Shown here in pieces: positions 29,155 to 38,501 of a stretch of DNA of 64,000 nucleotides. The stretch lies in NCBI GenBank assembly GCA_000754445.1, contig JNSD01000013.1, positions 62,001 through 126,000 on the forward strand. The letters run 5' to 3'. Each line of letters begins with the position of its first letter. Position 1 is the first letter of the stretch. The notes under the pieces are model-generated. The model had not been told where the DNA came from. It did not search any database and was given only the letters and a program-made list of their open reading frames with translations. The position numbers were made by a program, and so were the translations under genes. The DNA is from an actinobacterium acMicro-4. Its GTDB lineage: Bacteria; Actinomycetota; Actinomycetes; Actinomycetales; Microbacteriaceae.

Positions 29155-29846
29155 GCTGTTACCAACAACCGCAGCACCGAGGTGAAGACTGCAAGCCCGT
29201 CAGTTCCCGATTTCATTGCGACCTCGGTGTCTGGCCCAAAACCAGCCTCCACGGCGTGCTCGGGGTGTGGCATGAGTCCAACAATTCGACCCGACTCGTC
29301 GCGAAGTCCAGCAATGTCGTGGAGCGAGCCGTTGGGGTTGACATCCAAGTAGCGGAAGGCGACAAGGTTCTCGCCCTCAATTCGCTTGAGCGTCTCGTCA
29401 TCAGCAATGAAGCCGCCCTCACCGTTTTTGAGGGGAATGATGATCTCCTGGTTTATCCCGTAATCCGCAGTCCAGAGAGTGTCGCATGATTCAACGCGGA
29501 GTTTCTGGTCACGGCAGATGAAATCGCCGTGGTCATTGCGAATCAGGCCACCGGGGAGCAGTCCGGCTTCCACAAGGATTTGGAAACCATTGCAGATTCC
29601 CAGCACGGGAAGGCCTTTTCGGGCCTCGGAGATAACCTCCGACATGATCGTGGAGTGCGCCGCAATCGCGCCACACCGCAGATAGTCCCCATAGCTGAAG
29701 CCACCGGGCAATACCAGGGCGTCAACGCCCTGGAGGTCGGCGTGCTGGTGCCAGAGCGGGACGGGCGTGCCACCTGCTAAGCGAATGGCCCGTTGGGCGT
29801 CACGGTCATCGAGCGAACCTGGAAAAGTCACAACTCCGACTCTCAT
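29151..29846 (-). CDS. purQ: phosphoribosylformylglycinamidine synthase glutaminase subunit PurQ
   Basis: A 231-residue class I glutamine amidotransferase that supplies ammonia to PurL. The nucleophile Cys is in LGICNGFQ, the N-terminal GVVTFPGS and PGGFSYGDYLR are diagnostic of PurQ, and the catalytic His-Glu are in MPHPEHAVE. It overlaps purS by 4 bases upstream and DUF3817 by 4 bases downstream. Confidence 0.96.
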   Translation of the reverse strand: MRVGVVTFPGSLDDRDAQRAIRLAGGTPVPLWHQHADLQGVDALVLPGGFSYGDYLRCGAIAAHSTIMSEVISEARKGLPVLGICNGFQILVEAGLLPGGLIRNDHGDFICRDQKLRVESCDTLWTADYGINQEIIIPLKNGEGGFIADDETLKRIEGENLVAFRYLDVNPNGSLHDIAGLRDESGRIVGLMPHPEHAVEAGFGPDTEVAMKSGTDGLAVFTSVLRLLVTA

Positions 29847-30100
29847 GCCGGAGAGTCCTCCACTCGAATGTCGACAACGTCTTCGATGACCCCGTTGGAG
29901 AGGAGCCCCTCTGCGAGGGAGCGTGCCTGCTCCAGGTGAGATTGTGCTGCTGGGCCATCGACGTGAAGCTCAAAGCGCTTGCCGATACGAACTTCGGCAA
30001 AGTCATTAACCTTCTGCCGGTGGAGGGCACCAAGAACCGCTTTGCCCGCTGGGTCCAGCAATTCCTTCTTAGGCATGACCTCAACAACGATGATGGCCAC
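29843..30100 (-). CDS. purS: phosphoribosylformylglycinamidine synthase subunit PurS
   Basis: An 85-residue PurS that bridges PurL and PurQ. The PKKELLDPAGKAV segment and the VRIGKRFEL strand are typical. The start is GTG 30100, preceded by AAGGGGG. It follows the GDSL gene by 36 bases on the same strand and overlaps purQ by 4 bases. Confidence 0.93.
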   Translation of the reverse strand: MAIIVVEVMPKKELLDPAGKAVLGALHRQKVNDFAEVRIGKRFELHVDGPAAQSHLEQARSLAEGLLSNGVIEDVVDIRVEDSPA

Positions 30101-30136
30101 GGTGCGCCCCCTTGTAACCGACGAAGTGGGGCCAGT

Positions 30137-30922
30137 CTATCGGGCAGTGAGTTGGGCCAGGGCGCCACGCTCGAGAGCATCCCGCAAGGCAAAGTGAGCC
30201 CAGTCTCGATAACCGTCGGCGCTCGGGTGAAAACCATCCTCGGCAAAAAACGTGTCGTTGTAACCAGAGGGCGGTGGCGACATGAAGGCGAAGGATCGGG
30301 CTTCAATAAGCGGTCGGACCGAACGCTCAATCGCCTGAGCGTGCCGATACAAGATGCCCCGAAGAGGTTCGGGAAGCGTGGGGAACAAGTAGAAAGCAGG
30401 CAACGAGGAAAACAACATCACGGCGTTCGGGTGGCCTTCTCGAAGAACGTTGATCAGGCGCTCAAACCGAGCAATCGTTGCCCTCAGCGGTTTCAGATTC
30501 TTGGCGTCGTTAGTGCCAATGGACACCAGGAGGACATCAGCGGGCTCCTCGAGAGCGGGCGGCAGGAACCGTTGCAGTATGTCCTTCGTGGTCGCACCGC
30601 TCTCACCAACGCACCGCCACGAGACACCCCGGGACAGTTCGGCACCCAGAGCAATGGAGAACTGTGCGGTGAGGCCATGCATCGCGTCGGACACTCCAAC
30701 ACCGGCAATGGTCGAATCGCCCAAGCCCAGAACCCTGATCGGTTCTGGGCCGGGAGCAACCCCCGACCATGGTTCTGGAGCCTGGGGCATCCGGGGAATC
30801 ACCCGCCTCACATACTTGCCCTGCACGAAGAGCAGGGGGGCCAGCGCCACCGCGCTTGGCCACGCGAGTGTGTGGGAAGCCAACACCGGGGGGAAAGGGT
30901 TCTGTGTGGAGGGCCCGGTCAC
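30137..30922 (-). CDS. SGNH/GDSL-family hydrolase
   Basis: A 261-residue SGNH hydrolase. The four family blocks are visible: GLGDSTIAG with the Ser nucleophile (about residue 68), the Gly of GESGATT, GTND (about 135), and EDGFHPSADGY with the catalytic Asp and His. An N-terminal hydrophobic stretch (about residues 15-35) may anchor it in the membrane. It should be an esterase or lipase; the substrate is unknown. It is embedded between purC (4-base overlap) and purS (36-base gap), so it is expressed with the purine genes. Confidence 0.85.
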   Translation of the reverse strand: MTGPSTQNPFPPVLASHTLAWPSAVALAPLLFVQGKYVRRVIPRMPQAPEPWSGVAPGPEPIRVLGLGDSTIAGVGVSDAMHGLTAQFSIALGAELSRGVSWRCVGESGATTKDILQRFLPPALEEPADVLLVSIGTNDAKNLKPLRATIARFERLINVLREGHPNAVMLFSSLPAFYLFPTLPEPLRGILYRHAQAIERSVRPLIEARSFAFMSPPPSGYNDTFFAEDGFHPSADGYRDWAHFALRDALERGALAQLTAR

Positions 30923-31803
30923 GGTGATCCCTCGAATTCCTGACCGGTGAGCCTGAGGTAAAGCTCCAGGTACCTTGCCTTGGTGTGTGCGACAAGTTCG
31001 TCTGGCAACCGGGGAGGAGTACCCTCTCCCGACCAGTGTGCACTCAACCAGTTGCGGACAAGCTGTTTATCAAAGCTATCTAAACGGTGTATTCCGCCTT
31101 CGGTATATAACTCACCATCCCAGTAGCGGCTGCTGTCGGAGGTCAACACTTCGTCCCCCACAGTAATCTCTACCGTGACTGGATGGACACCAAACTCGAA
31201 TTTGGTGTCGGCAAGGATGACGCCGCGCTTGTGGGCAATCTCGCTGGCACGTCGATAAATCGACAGGCTCAATTCTTTGAGCCTGTGGGCAGCATCCTCG
31301 CCCACTATCCCCACCATCTGGTCGTAGGTGATGTTCTCGTCGTGGTCGCCCAGAGCCGCCTTTGTGGCGGGGGTAAAAAGGATGTCGGGAAGCGGATCAC
31401 CTTCTCGCAGGCCAGAGGGAAGGCGATGCCCTCCCACGCTCTGGGAGTGGACATACTCCCTCCACCCGCTGCCCGCTAGGTATCCACGAACCACGCATTC
31501 CACGGGAAACATCCGCAACGGCGTTACGACCATGGAACGCGATCTCAGTTCAGCCGGGGGAGCGTCGCCGGTGAGGTGGTTTGGCACGTCGGAGAGTTGG
31601 GCGAACCACCAGGAGCTCAGAGCGGTGAGTATTTCGCCCTTGCCAGGGATCTCTGGCTCGAGGATGTGGTCGAAGGCGCTGATGCGGTCGCTCGCGACCA
31701 TCAGCAAGCGATCGGCGTCGCTGCTACTCGATGCCGAGACCGGAATATAGAGTTCGCGAACCTTGCCGGAATAGAGCGGTGTCCAGTCGGCGAGGGTCGT
31801 CAT
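30919..31803 (-). CDS. purC: phosphoribosylaminoimidazole-succinocarboxamide synthase
   Basis: A 294-residue SAICAR synthetase that joins CAIR and aspartate with ATP. Conserved blocks are YSGKVRELY near the N-terminus, [25 protein letters not shown] and LADTKFEFG. Length is normal for the long actinobacterial form. It overlaps purD by 4 bases upstream and the GDSL gene by 4 downstream. Confidence 0.96.
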   Translation of the reverse strand: MTTLADWTPLYSGKVRELYIPVSASSSSDADRLLMVASDRISAFDHILEPEIPGKGEILTALSSWWFAQLSDVPNHLTGDAPPAELRSRSMVVTPLRMFPVECVVRGYLAGSGWREYVHSQSVGGHRLPSGLREGDPLPDILFTPATKAALGDHDENITYDQMVGIVGEDAAHRLKELSLSIYRRASEIAHKRGVILADTKFEFGVHPVTVEITVGDEVLTSDSSRYWDGELYTEGGIHRLDSFDKQLVRNWLSAHWSGEGTPPRLPDELVAHTKARYLELYLRLTGQEFEGSP

Positions 31804-33050
31804 GCCGAAACGCCTTGCGCAATATCCCGTCGGTAGAAGGAACCCTCAAGAGTGATTTTCTCCAGAGCCGCGTAGGCGCGCTCGCGAGCTTGGTCGAAAT
31901 CTTTTCCCGTCGCTACGACGCTCAACACACGGCCACCGGTCGCGAGCAGCTGTGCTCCATCGAAACCAGTACCCGCGTGGGCGACCCGAACGTACTTGTG
32001 TGAGGCAAGCGCATCGAGACCATGGATATCTCGACCAGTGTGAGGATTGTCGGGGTAGCCCTCGCTGGCGAGCACCACCGTGACGGCGACATTCCTCGAG
32101 AACTTCGGTGGGGCCACCTGTGTCAGGTCACCCTGCGCTGCAGCCAGAAGCAGAGGTGCAAGCGGTGAGGAGAGCCTGGCAAGCACCACTTGGGTCTCCG
32201 GGTCCCCAAAACGGGCATTGAACTCGATGACCTTGACACCCTCACTGGTGAGAATCAGACCGCAGTAGAGCAACCCCACGAATGGCATGCCCCTGGATGC
32301 CAACTCAGTAATGGTGGGCTCGGCGACATCGCGTTGAATATCGGCGACAAAGTTCTTCGGCAACCACGGCAGTGGTGAGTAGGCGCCCATTCCACCGGTG
32401 TTTGGGCCTTCGTTGTTGTCATAAGCCCGTTTGTAGTCTTGGGCCGGCGTGAGCGGCATAACCCTGGTGCCATCGCTCAGGAAGAACAGCGACACCTCGG
32501 GGCCAGACAAGAACCCTTCCACTAAGACCGGGCCGTGTTGGAGATAGAACTCGGCGTGCTCGATGGCTGCTTGGCGGTCATCCGTCACCAGGACGCCTTT
32601 GCCAGAGGCGAGACCATCGGCCTTGACAACGTAGGGACCCTCAGACTGGTCGAGTGCTTGGATGAGTTCTTCGCTGGTCTCGACGCTCCACGCTTGACCG
32701 GTGGGAACCCCGGCACTGGCCATGACGTCCTTCGCAAACGCTTTTGAGCCCTCCAGTGCTGCTGCCTCGCGCTCGGGGCCAAATACCGCAATACCTGCGC
32801 TACGCAGCTGGTTGGCAACACCCGCGACCAAGGGTGCCTCCGGGCCGATGATGACCAGGTCAATGTCGCTGGAGGTTGCAAAGTCCGTGACGACGAGAGG
32901 GTTGGTTGGATTGAGCGCCACGATGTCGGCATCGGCAGCAATTCCCGCATTACCCGGTGCCGCCAGAATGTCGTGTTTCTCTGGATCGCGACGAAGCGCC
33001 TGGATAATGGTGTGCTCACGGGCACCGGATCCCAGGACCAAAATCTTCAC
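31800..33050 (-). CDS. purD: phosphoribosylamine-glycine ligase
   Basis: A 416-residue ATP-grasp enzyme that makes GAR from phosphoribosylamine and glycine. The start [12 protein letters not shown], the ATP-grasp [23 protein letters not shown] and [12 protein letters not shown] are diagnostic. The start is GTG 33050, with TAGGGT ending 6 nt upstream, so it is probably leaderless. First gene of the seven-gene purine operon running to purL. It is divergent from the sterol-carrier gene. Confidence 0.96.
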   Translation of the reverse strand: MKILVLGSGAREHTIIQALRRDPEKHDILAAPGNAGIAADADIVALNPTNPLVVTDFATSSDIDLVIIGPEAPLVAGVANQLRSAGIAVFGPEREAAALEGSKAFAKDVMASAGVPTGQAWSVETSEELIQALDQSEGPYVVKADGLASGKGVLVTDDRQAAIEHAEFYLQHGPVLVEGFLSGPEVSLFFLSDGTRVMPLTPAQDYKRAYDNNEGPNTGGMGAYSPLPWLPKNFVADIQRDVAEPTITELASRGMPFVGLLYCGLILTSEGVKVIEFNARFGDPETQVVLARLSSPLAPLLLAAAQGDLTQVAPPKFSRNVAVTVVLASEGYPDNPHTGRDIHGLDALASHKYVRVAHAGTGFDGAQLLATGGRVLSVVATGKDFDQARERAYAALEKITLEGSFYRRDIAQGVSA

Positions 33051-33056
33051 GGGCTT

Positions 33057-33083
33057 ACCCTACCGGCGAGAGCTTGCTAGCGT
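33057..33083. promoter_or_regulatory. divergent leaderless promoters of purD (-) and the SCP gene (+)
   Basis: TAGGGT on the minus strand (33057-33062) ends 6 nt before the purD GTG. TAGCGT on the plus strand (33078-33083) ends 7 nt before GTG 33091. The interval between the two starts is only 40 bases. Confidence 0.55.
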
Positions 33084-33090
33084 GAGGCCG

Positions 33091-33453
33091 GTGGGGAAAC
33101 CAAAGATTCCAGAGTCCGAGGGAATTACTGCCCTTACCCGGTGGACCAGTGGTGCAGCGGAGACCGTTGATGTGGCCTGTGCGGTGCGGTATTGCCTGCA
33201 AGTCCTTGCTGGCCTGGCCCCGGGGTCGAGTGTTGAGGTGCGAGTGCCGCCCTACGGTGCCGTGCAGGTTATTGAGGGCCCCCGGCACACCAGGGGAACC
33301 CCGCCCGCGGTGGTGGAAATGTCACCTGAAACATGGCTACAGCTGGCAACCGGACGCGTGAGCTTTGCAGATGCGCTCGCGCGGGGCGTGGTTCACGCCT
33401 CCGGCGAGCGCTCGAATCTCTCAGAATTTCTGCCCTGCGTCTCGATACCCTAA
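33091..33453 (+). CDS. bacterial sterol-carrier (SCP2-fold) family protein
   Basis: A 120-residue soluble protein resembling the actinobacterial sterol carrier family (SCP_3-like), with the pattern SVEVRVPPYGAVQ, then SPETWLQLATGRVSFADAL and the HASGERSNLS end. A lipid or other hydrophobic ligand is likely, but none is known for this branch. GTG 33091 is chosen because TAGCGT ends 7 nt before it; the frame continues upstream only as antisense of purD. A gene of this kind beside purD and purF is a known actinobacterial neighbourhood, from memory. Confidence 0.75.
   Translation: MGKPKIPESEGITALTRWTSGAAETVDVACAVRYCLQVLAGLAPGSSVEVRVPPYGAVQVIEGPRHTRGTPPAVVEMSPETWLQLATGRVSFADALARGVVHASGERSNLSEFLPCVSIP
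33446..33451 (+). promoter_or_regulatory. putative leaderless -10 element (TACCCT)
   Basis: TACCCT ends 6 nt before ATG 33458. It overlaps the stop region of the preceding gene, so the small membrane gene may have its own promoter. Confidence 0.4.
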
Positions 33454-33457
33454 AGAC

Positions 33458-33742
33458 ATGGCGCAGGGTTCGACTCCAGACAAGCACGACGTGCAACTTC
33501 GTCGCTCGCCGAAGTTGCAGGCTTTCGTTCTCGTCTTTGGCCTGCTGGGATTCTTTGTCACCGCAATCGTGACTGGCCTCTATCCTTCTGACCCGTCAAT
33601 CGGATTCGTGGCGCTCTTTGCCTACTTCGCTCTATTTGGTGTGAGCGGATCAATCACCATCGGAGTGATTGTGTGGTTGGTTATCGACATGCGCTCGAAG
33701 AAGCGGATGACCGTTGTTCGGATGGAGCGCCAGAGCGATTAG
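33458..33742 (+). CDS. small two-helix membrane protein of unknown function
   Basis: A 94-residue protein with two hydrophobic segments (about residues 21-41 and 51-77) and a basic C-terminal tail (MRSKKRMTVVR). It resembles small actinobacterial membrane proteins found beside purF, but I cannot assign a function. ATG 33458 follows TACCCT by 6 nt. Its TAG is interleaved with the purF stop in the shared TTAG. Confidence 0.7.
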   Translation: MAQGSTPDKHDVQLRRSPKLQAFVLVFGLLGFFVTAIVTGLYPSDPSIGFVALFAYFALFGVSGSITIGVIVWLVIDMRSKKRMTVVRMERQSD

Positions 33743-35196
33743 CTGGACTGGTTGTTTTCCACCCAGGCCAGGTATTCCTCAGAGACCGCTCCGGTCACGT
33801 AGTCGCCGGTGAAGCAGCTCATGTCTAACTCGGTCACGGCGGATCCCTGGATGATGGCGTCTCGCATGTCCTCGACTTCTTGATAAATCAGGTGGTCTGC
33901 ACCGATTTCACGAGCGATTTCAGGGATGGTCTTTCCCGCGGCGACCAGTTCACGCTTGCTTGGCATATTGATGCCATAGACGTGGGGAAAGCGCACCGGA
34001 GGGGCTGCGGAGGTGAACGTCACTGACTTCGCGCCAGCGTCGCGAGCCATATCGACGATTTCTCTGGAGGTGGTGCCGCGCACGATTGAATCGTCGACAA
34101 TCAAAACGTTCTTGCCGGCAAATTCACTCGACATGGCGTTGAGTTTCTGGCGGACACTCTTGGTGCGCTGGGCTTGGCCCGGCATGATGAAGGTTCGCCC
34201 GATGTATTTGTTCTTATAAAAGCCCTCGCGGTATTCAATGCCGAGCTTTCTTGCGACCTGCATCGCTGCCGGTCGGGCAGAGTCGGGAATGGGCATCACG
34301 ACGTCGATGGACTCAATCGGCGCGTGCTTGGCAATGGTGTCTGCGAGTTTTTCACCAAGGCGCAAGCGAGCCTCATAGACCGAAATGCCGTTCATCACGG
34401 AGTCCGGCCTAGCCAGGTAGACATATTCGAAAGAACACGGAGCAAGGCGCGTGGTAGTCGCACACTGCCTGGACACGAGCGAGCCGTCCCTGCCAATAAA
34501 TATCGCTTCACCCGGGGCAACGTCCCTGACGATGTCATAGCCGCTTGCTTCGAGAACCAGTGATTCGCTCGCGACAATCCACTCGTCGCCCACCAGACCC
34601 GCTTGGCGCTTGCCAAGAATGAGGGGTCGGATGCCAAAAGGATCCCGAAATGCCAGTAAACCCTGGCCCGCAATCAGCGCGATTGCAGCGTAGGAGCCTT
34701 CAACTCTGCGGTGAACTGCGGCGATTGCGTCAAAAACGTCGTCCGCGGAGAAGGTGTTCCCGGCGCCCGCGGACTGAAGCTCCGAGGCCAGGACATTGAC
34801 CAGAAGTTCGGTATCGGAGGTGGTGTTGAGGTGTCGCCGATCTTTGGTCTGAAGCTCGGCGGTCAGCTCCCGAGTGTTGGTGAGGTTGCCGTTATGGACC
34901 AGGACAATGCCATACGGGGCGTTGACATAGAAGGGTTGAGCCTCTTGTTCCTTCTTTGCGTTACCCCTGGTGGCATAGCGAACGTGCCCAAGGCCAACAG
35001 TGCCAAGCAGGCCTCTCATGTCACGGGTTCGGTAACCCTCGCGAACCTGGCCGTTGGTTTTGTGAAGGTGGAGGGTCTGATCCTCGAGAGTTGCGATTCC
35101 CGTGGAATCTTGACCTCTGTGTTGAAGCAGCGCAAGAGCGTCGTAGACCTGCTGGTTGACCGGTGTGGAGGAGACGATGCCGACAATGCCGCACAT
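33739..35196 (-). CDS. purF: amidophosphoribosyltransferase
   Basis: A 485-residue enzyme for the committed step of purine synthesis, PRPP plus glutamine to phosphoribosylamine. The protein begins MCGIVGI, so Cys2 becomes the N-terminal nucleophile after Met removal, without a propeptide. The PRPP loop is VLIVDDSIVRGTT. Just before the start a short inverted repeat (AGGAG at 35210-35214 pairing with CTCCT at 35199-35203) could hide the only Shine-Dalgarno-like sequence, though that sequence is already 13 bases from the ATG. It lies downstream of the surface-protein gene on the same strand. Confidence 0.96.
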   Translation of the reverse strand: MCGIVGIVSSTPVNQQVYDALALLQHRGQDSTGIATLEDQTLHLHKTNGQVREGYRTRDMRGLLGTVGLGHVRYATRGNAKKEQEAQPFYVNAPYGIVLVHNGNLTNTRELTAELQTKDRRHLNTTSDTELLVNVLASELQSAGAGNTFSADDVFDAIAAVHRRVEGSYAAIALIAGQGLLAFRDPFGIRPLILGKRQAGLVGDEWIVASESLVLEASGYDIVRDVAPGEAIFIGRDGSLVSRQCATTTRLAPCSFEYVYLARPDSVMNGISVYEARLRLGEKLADTIAKHAPIESIDVVMPIPDSARPAAMQVARKLGIEYREGFYKNKYIGRTFIMPGQAQRTKSVRQKLNAMSSEFAGKNVLIVDDSIVRGTTSREIVDMARDAGAKSVTFTSAAPPVRFPHVYGINMPSKRELVAAGKTIPEIAREIGADHLIYQEVEDMRDAIIQGSAVTELDMSCFTGDYVTGAVSEEYLAWVENNQSS

Positions 35197-35269
35197 TGAG
35201 GAGGCCTATCTCCTATTCGCAAAACCGACCTAACGCCCCAAGTCTGTCACACCGCCCAGGCATCCCCAG

Positions 35270-37054
35270 TTATTCCTCCCTCTCCTTGCGGCGTCGCCGC
35301 AGGGCCGCGATGAAGCCGCCCGCGGCGAGGCTCATCATCAAGCTCAGACCCAGCCAGGTCCCAGCAAAACGGGGTTCTGGTGGCCCCAGAGCCACCGGCG
35401 TCATGAGCGTCCGCGGTTCACGTGGAGCCAGTGGCACCTCAACGGGCTCGCTCGGCACAAAGACTTGCTCCGGAAGTCCGGCGGGTTCCACATCCCTTAA
35501 CTCCACGACGACAGGGGACTCAGGAAGTACCGGTGCGGCCGAAGGTGCCTCGTCTGATATCGCTCGGGTTACCTGTTCCGGGCTCGGCTGTGTTGGCTCG
35601 GGAACCACCGGTTCCCCGGGTGCAGTCTCTGGTAGTGCGGGCTCGTCCTCGACATCAGGAGCCGGCACTGGTTCGGGCACTAGTTCGGGCTCTGTTTCGG
35701 GTCCAGGTTCTGGCCCTGGTTCTGGCCCTGGTTCGGGACCTGGTTCAGGCCCCGCTTCTGGTTCTGGTCCTGGTTCGGGTTCTGGTTCTGGTTCCGGTGT
35801 GGGATCAACGACAGGCTCGGGCTCGGGCTCCGGTTCGGGATCAACCACAGTTTCTGGTTCTGGCTCGGGTTCCGGTTCTGGTTCTTCGCTGACGACGGGG
35901 GCCGGGTTAATGCGCAGTGATCCACTGGAGCGCAAGGGTTGCGAACGCGTGAGGACCCCTGCCGTTGTTGTTGTCGTGAACGCCTCAAAGGTCAGTGGGT
36001 AGTCACCAGGGACAACAGCCTCTGTGGCGCTGATGCGCACGGCCATGCCGTTGGCATCGGGGGGAAGGTGTTCCCAACTGACACCCTCTGGTAGTCCCGA
36101 GATGGTGAGGCTTCGTTCCTGTCCTGGAGCAAGCGCAGGTGTCGCTGGATCGAGGGGGATGCCGAGCACGCTGGAAGCCAGTGCTTCTAGCTCCCAGGGA
36201 GCATCACCGAGACACTCGGTGATGCTGGGCCACAATGTTGCCGGCGCACTGGCGTTGAGTGCGGCGAAGGCGAGAGCGGTGTCGGATGAGCAGGGGTCGT
36301 GATCGATGATGCCCAGCGTGATTGAGATGCGCAGCTCTTCGGCATTGGTGCCATACACATAGAGCGTGGGGGCTTGTTCACCCTGGGCCAGGTGTTTGGA
36401 ATAGATTCCACTTCCCGCCCACTGCAGTGTCCCGGCTGTTGTTGTTGCGCGAAAGACCAGAGTGGGGTGGGTGTTGCTGGCGTCACGGATGATGAGTTGC
36501 CCCGGGGCTGGCGAGGAATAGTTGGCCTGGTAGCCAGGTGCCAGGTTCGCGATCCAGTAGAACCGATGAGGGGCCATGGCGTCTTCGTCAAGAGCGAGGA
36601 GGTCGATTGTCCAGGCCATCTGGTTGTGCTCGGCTCGGTGGGCAATCGTCGACATGAAACTGTATTCCGGCAGGGGTTGGATGAGCCCGGCCGTGGTCCA
36701 CGTGGAGAGCCCGCCTGGAGTGATGCTTGATTGCTGCACCGTTCCATAGAAGGGCTCTCGGTGGGCCTGGTCCCACTCCGAGGCCCACTCCATGCCACTC
36801 GCTCCGAGTGAGCTAAACGGCGCCATACCCCAGCCCTCTACTCCTGTGAGGTAGTTGCGGGGTGCACCACCGCTGATGATGCCGTTCGCCATCTGGGTTG
36901 TGGGCCAGCTGATGCTCGAGGTCCTGATGGCGGTCGCGTTGGCTAGGGCTGGGGGGACGACCGCGGTCGTCAGTGCTGAACCGAGGATCACGATTCCAAT
37001 CCAGGTGGTCAGGGGGGAAAACTCGCGAGGGGCACTGCTGCGTTGTGGAATCAT
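35270..37054 (-). CDS. secreted, membrane-tethered surface protein with Pro/Glu repeat stalk
   Basis: A 594-residue protein I cannot assign to a known family. It has an N-terminal signal-like segment (about residues 18-40, ending in PPALA), a large extracellular part of about 340 residues with few cysteines, a stalk of about 80 residues made of repeated Glu-Pro and Gly-Pro units (about 388-468), an acidic Pro-rich linker, and a C-terminal hydrophobic helix (about 562-584) followed by RRRRKEREE. No LPXTG sortase motif is seen. The layout suggests a domain held away from the membrane by a stiff stalk. ATG 37054 follows TAGCCT by 6 nt. Confidence 0.75.
   Translation of the reverse strand: MIPQRSSAPREFSPLTTWIGIVILGSALTTAVVPPALANATAIRTSSISWPTTQMANGIISGGAPRNYLTGVEGWGMAPFSSLGASGMEWASEWDQAHREPFYGTVQQSSITPGGLSTWTTAGLIQPLPEYSFMSTIAHRAEHNQMAWTIDLLALDEDAMAPHRFYWIANLAPGYQANYSSPAPGQLIIRDASNTHPTLVFRATTTAGTLQWAGSGIYSKHLAQGEQAPTLYVYGTNAEELRISITLGIIDHDPCSSDTALAFAALNASAPATLWPSITECLGDAPWELEALASSVLGIPLDPATPALAPGQERSLTISGLPEGVSWEHLPPDANGMAVRISATEAVVPGDYPLTFEAFTTTTTAGVLTRSQPLRSSGSLRINPAPVVSEEPEPEPEPEPETVVDPEPEPEPEPVVDPTPEPEPEPEPGPEPEAGPEPGPEPGPEPGPEPGPETEPELVPEPVPAPDVEDEPALPETAPGEPVVPEPTQPSPEQVTRAISDEAPSAAPVLPESPVVVELRDVEPAGLPEQVFVPSEPVEVPLAPREPRTLMTPVALGPPEPRFAGTWLGLSLMMSLAAGGFIAALRRRRKEREE
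35665..35890 (-). repeat. Glu-Pro/Gly-Pro codon repeat region
   Basis: On the plus strand the DNA is a run of near-identical GGTTCTGG-type hexamers and nonamers. On the coding strand it reads as alternating PE, PEPE and GPEP units. It is likely to vary in length between strains through slippage or recombination. The opposite-strand Gly/Ser reading frame is a shadow. Confidence 0.8.
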
Positions 37055-37060
37055 CCCTCG

Positions 37061-37129
37061 AGGCTAAAGAGAGCGCTATCTCTGCCGCCGAAGTTATCCC
37101 CATGCCAGAATCTGGGCCCCGACTAGACT
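37061..37129. promoter_or_regulatory. divergent leaderless promoters of the surface protein (-) and purM (+)
   Basis: TAGCCT on the minus strand (37061-37066) ends 6 nt before ATG 37054. TAGACT on the plus strand (37124-37129) ends 6 nt before GTG 37136. Here the two hexamers are 57 bases apart. Confidence 0.5.
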
Positions 37130-37135
37130 GTGAGC

Positions 37136-38272
37136 GTGCCAGAAACCTCGCCCTATGTCCGCAGTGGTGTTGACACGGGCGCCGGTGACCGAGCTGTTGA
37201 TCTCATGAAAAAGGCCGTGCAGGCTAGCCATTCGTCGAGGGTTTTGGGTGGCCTCGGAGGTTTTGCAGGCCTCTATGACGCCTCGTTTATGACGTCCTTT
37301 CAGAAGCCGATTCTTGCAACGTCGACTGATGGCGTCGGAACGAAAGTGGCCATTGCGCAGGCGCTCGATAAGCACGACACCATCGGATACGACCTTGTGG
37401 GAATGGTGGTCGATGACATCGTGGTGGTGGGTGCGACGCCGCTGTTCATGACCGACTACATCGCGTGTGGGCAGGTGGTTCCGGAGAGAATTGCCTCGAT
37501 TGTTGAGGGCATTGCGAAGGCGTGTTCGGACTGTGGGGTTTCTTTGGTGGGCGGCGAGACTGCCGAGCACCCAGGACTCCTGGGCCCTGATGACTACGAC
37601 GTGGCCGGAGCGGCCACTGGCGTGGTCGAAGCCTCAGATCTTTTAGGTGCCCATCGAGTCGAGCCGGGTGACGTGGTGTTGGCTCTGGCCTCGAGTGGCC
37701 TGCACAGCAACGGGTTTTCGCTGGTGCGAAAGATTGTTGCGGACGCTGGCTGGTCGTACTCCGGCCATCGCGATGATTTCTCGCGCGAGTTGGGCTTGGA
37801 GCTTCTGGAGCCCACGATGCTCTACACCCGAGCGCTCGTGGCAACGCTCGTCGCCCACCCGGGCGCGATTCACAGCATGAGCCATGTGACCGGCGGGGGC
37901 ATTGCCCAGAATCTCTCTCGGGTTTTACCCGAGGGCCTTGCCCTCGATGTGGAGCGCTCCACCTGGGCCCCAGCTCCGGTGTTCTGGGTGCTTGCAGAGG
38001 CCGGGGGCTTCTCCATCACCGATGTCGAGGACACCTGGAACATGGGAATCGGATTCTGTGTTGTTGTCGCGGCCGCCGAGGCAGACGCGGTGGCCTCGAC
38101 GCTGACTCAGCACGGGCACACAGCGTGGCGGGTGGGCGAGATTAGGGCAACCGATGGCACGACTCCCGAGGGAGCAATCACCGAGGCGAAGGGAGTGTCC
38201 GGGGGAGCCGTCAGGCTAGTGGGGACCTACTTGTCGTCAGATTTTTCATCCAAGTCAGCCCACTTGTCATAG
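37136..38272 (+). CDS. purM: phosphoribosylformylglycinamidine cyclo-ligase
   Basis: A 378-residue AIR synthetase that closes the imidazole ring of FGAM with ATP. Conserved blocks are FAGLYDASF, ATSTDGVGTKV, LVGGETAEHPG and SHVTGGGIAQN. Two GTG codons are possible (37130 and 37136); 37136 is preferred since TAGACT ends 6 nt before it. The C-terminal 46 bases overlap the convergent DUF3073 gene. Confidence 0.95.
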   Translation: MPETSPYVRSGVDTGAGDRAVDLMKKAVQASHSSRVLGGLGGFAGLYDASFMTSFQKPILATSTDGVGTKVAIAQALDKHDTIGYDLVGMVVDDIVVVGATPLFMTDYIACGQVVPERIASIVEGIAKACSDCGVSLVGGETAEHPGLLGPDDYDVAGAATGVVEASDLLGAHRVEPGDVVLALASSGLHSNGFSLVRKIVADAGWSYSGHRDDFSRELGLELLEPTMLYTRALVATLVAHPGAIHSMSHVTGGGIAQNLSRVLPEGLALDVERSTWAPAPVFWVLAEAGGFSITDVEDTWNMGIGFCVVVAAAEADAVASTLTQHGHTAWRVGEIRATDGTTPEGAITEAKGVSGGAVRLVGTYLSSDFSSKSAHLS

Positions 38273-38400
38273 TCGGGTGACTCGTGTTCGGGCGCGCCAG
38301 CCAACTCTTTTTGCAGTTGGCTGAGGTCAGTGTCGGGGCTGAAGTATTTGAGCTCCCGGGCAACCTTCGTGTGCTTTGCTTTTTGACGGCCGCGACCCAT
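38227..38400 (-). CDS. DUF3073 small basic/acidic protein
   Basis: A 57-residue protein with a Lys/Arg-rich start (MGRGRQKAKHTKVARELKY) and an acidic second half containing LQKELAG and PDYDKWADLDEKSDD. This matches the actinobacterial DUF3073 family as I know it, where it commonly sits convergent to purM. Function is unknown; the basic start suggests nucleic-acid or ribosome contact, which is speculation. AAAGGAG precedes the ATG. It overlaps purM by 46 bases. Confidence 0.88.
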   Translation of the reverse strand: MGRGRQKAKHTKVARELKYFSPDTDLSQLQKELAGAPEHESPDYDKWADLDEKSDDK

Positions 38401-38501
38401 TCGGTCACTCCTTTGTTGACATCAACCAGGTGAGGAAATTCGCTAGTAAGAAGAGTTATAAATCGTCGCGAGTGTATCACGCAGGCCTTCGCGCACTCTG
38501 G

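Noticed and set aside
35665-35890. Possible CRISPR-like direct repeats
   Set aside because: The units are 6-9 bases without spacers and keep a reading frame; they are codon repeats.
35163-36002. Plus-strand frame coding a Gly/Ser repeat protein
   Set aside because: It is the complement of the Glu-Pro stalk of the minus-strand surface protein, which has a signal peptide, an anchor and a promoter.
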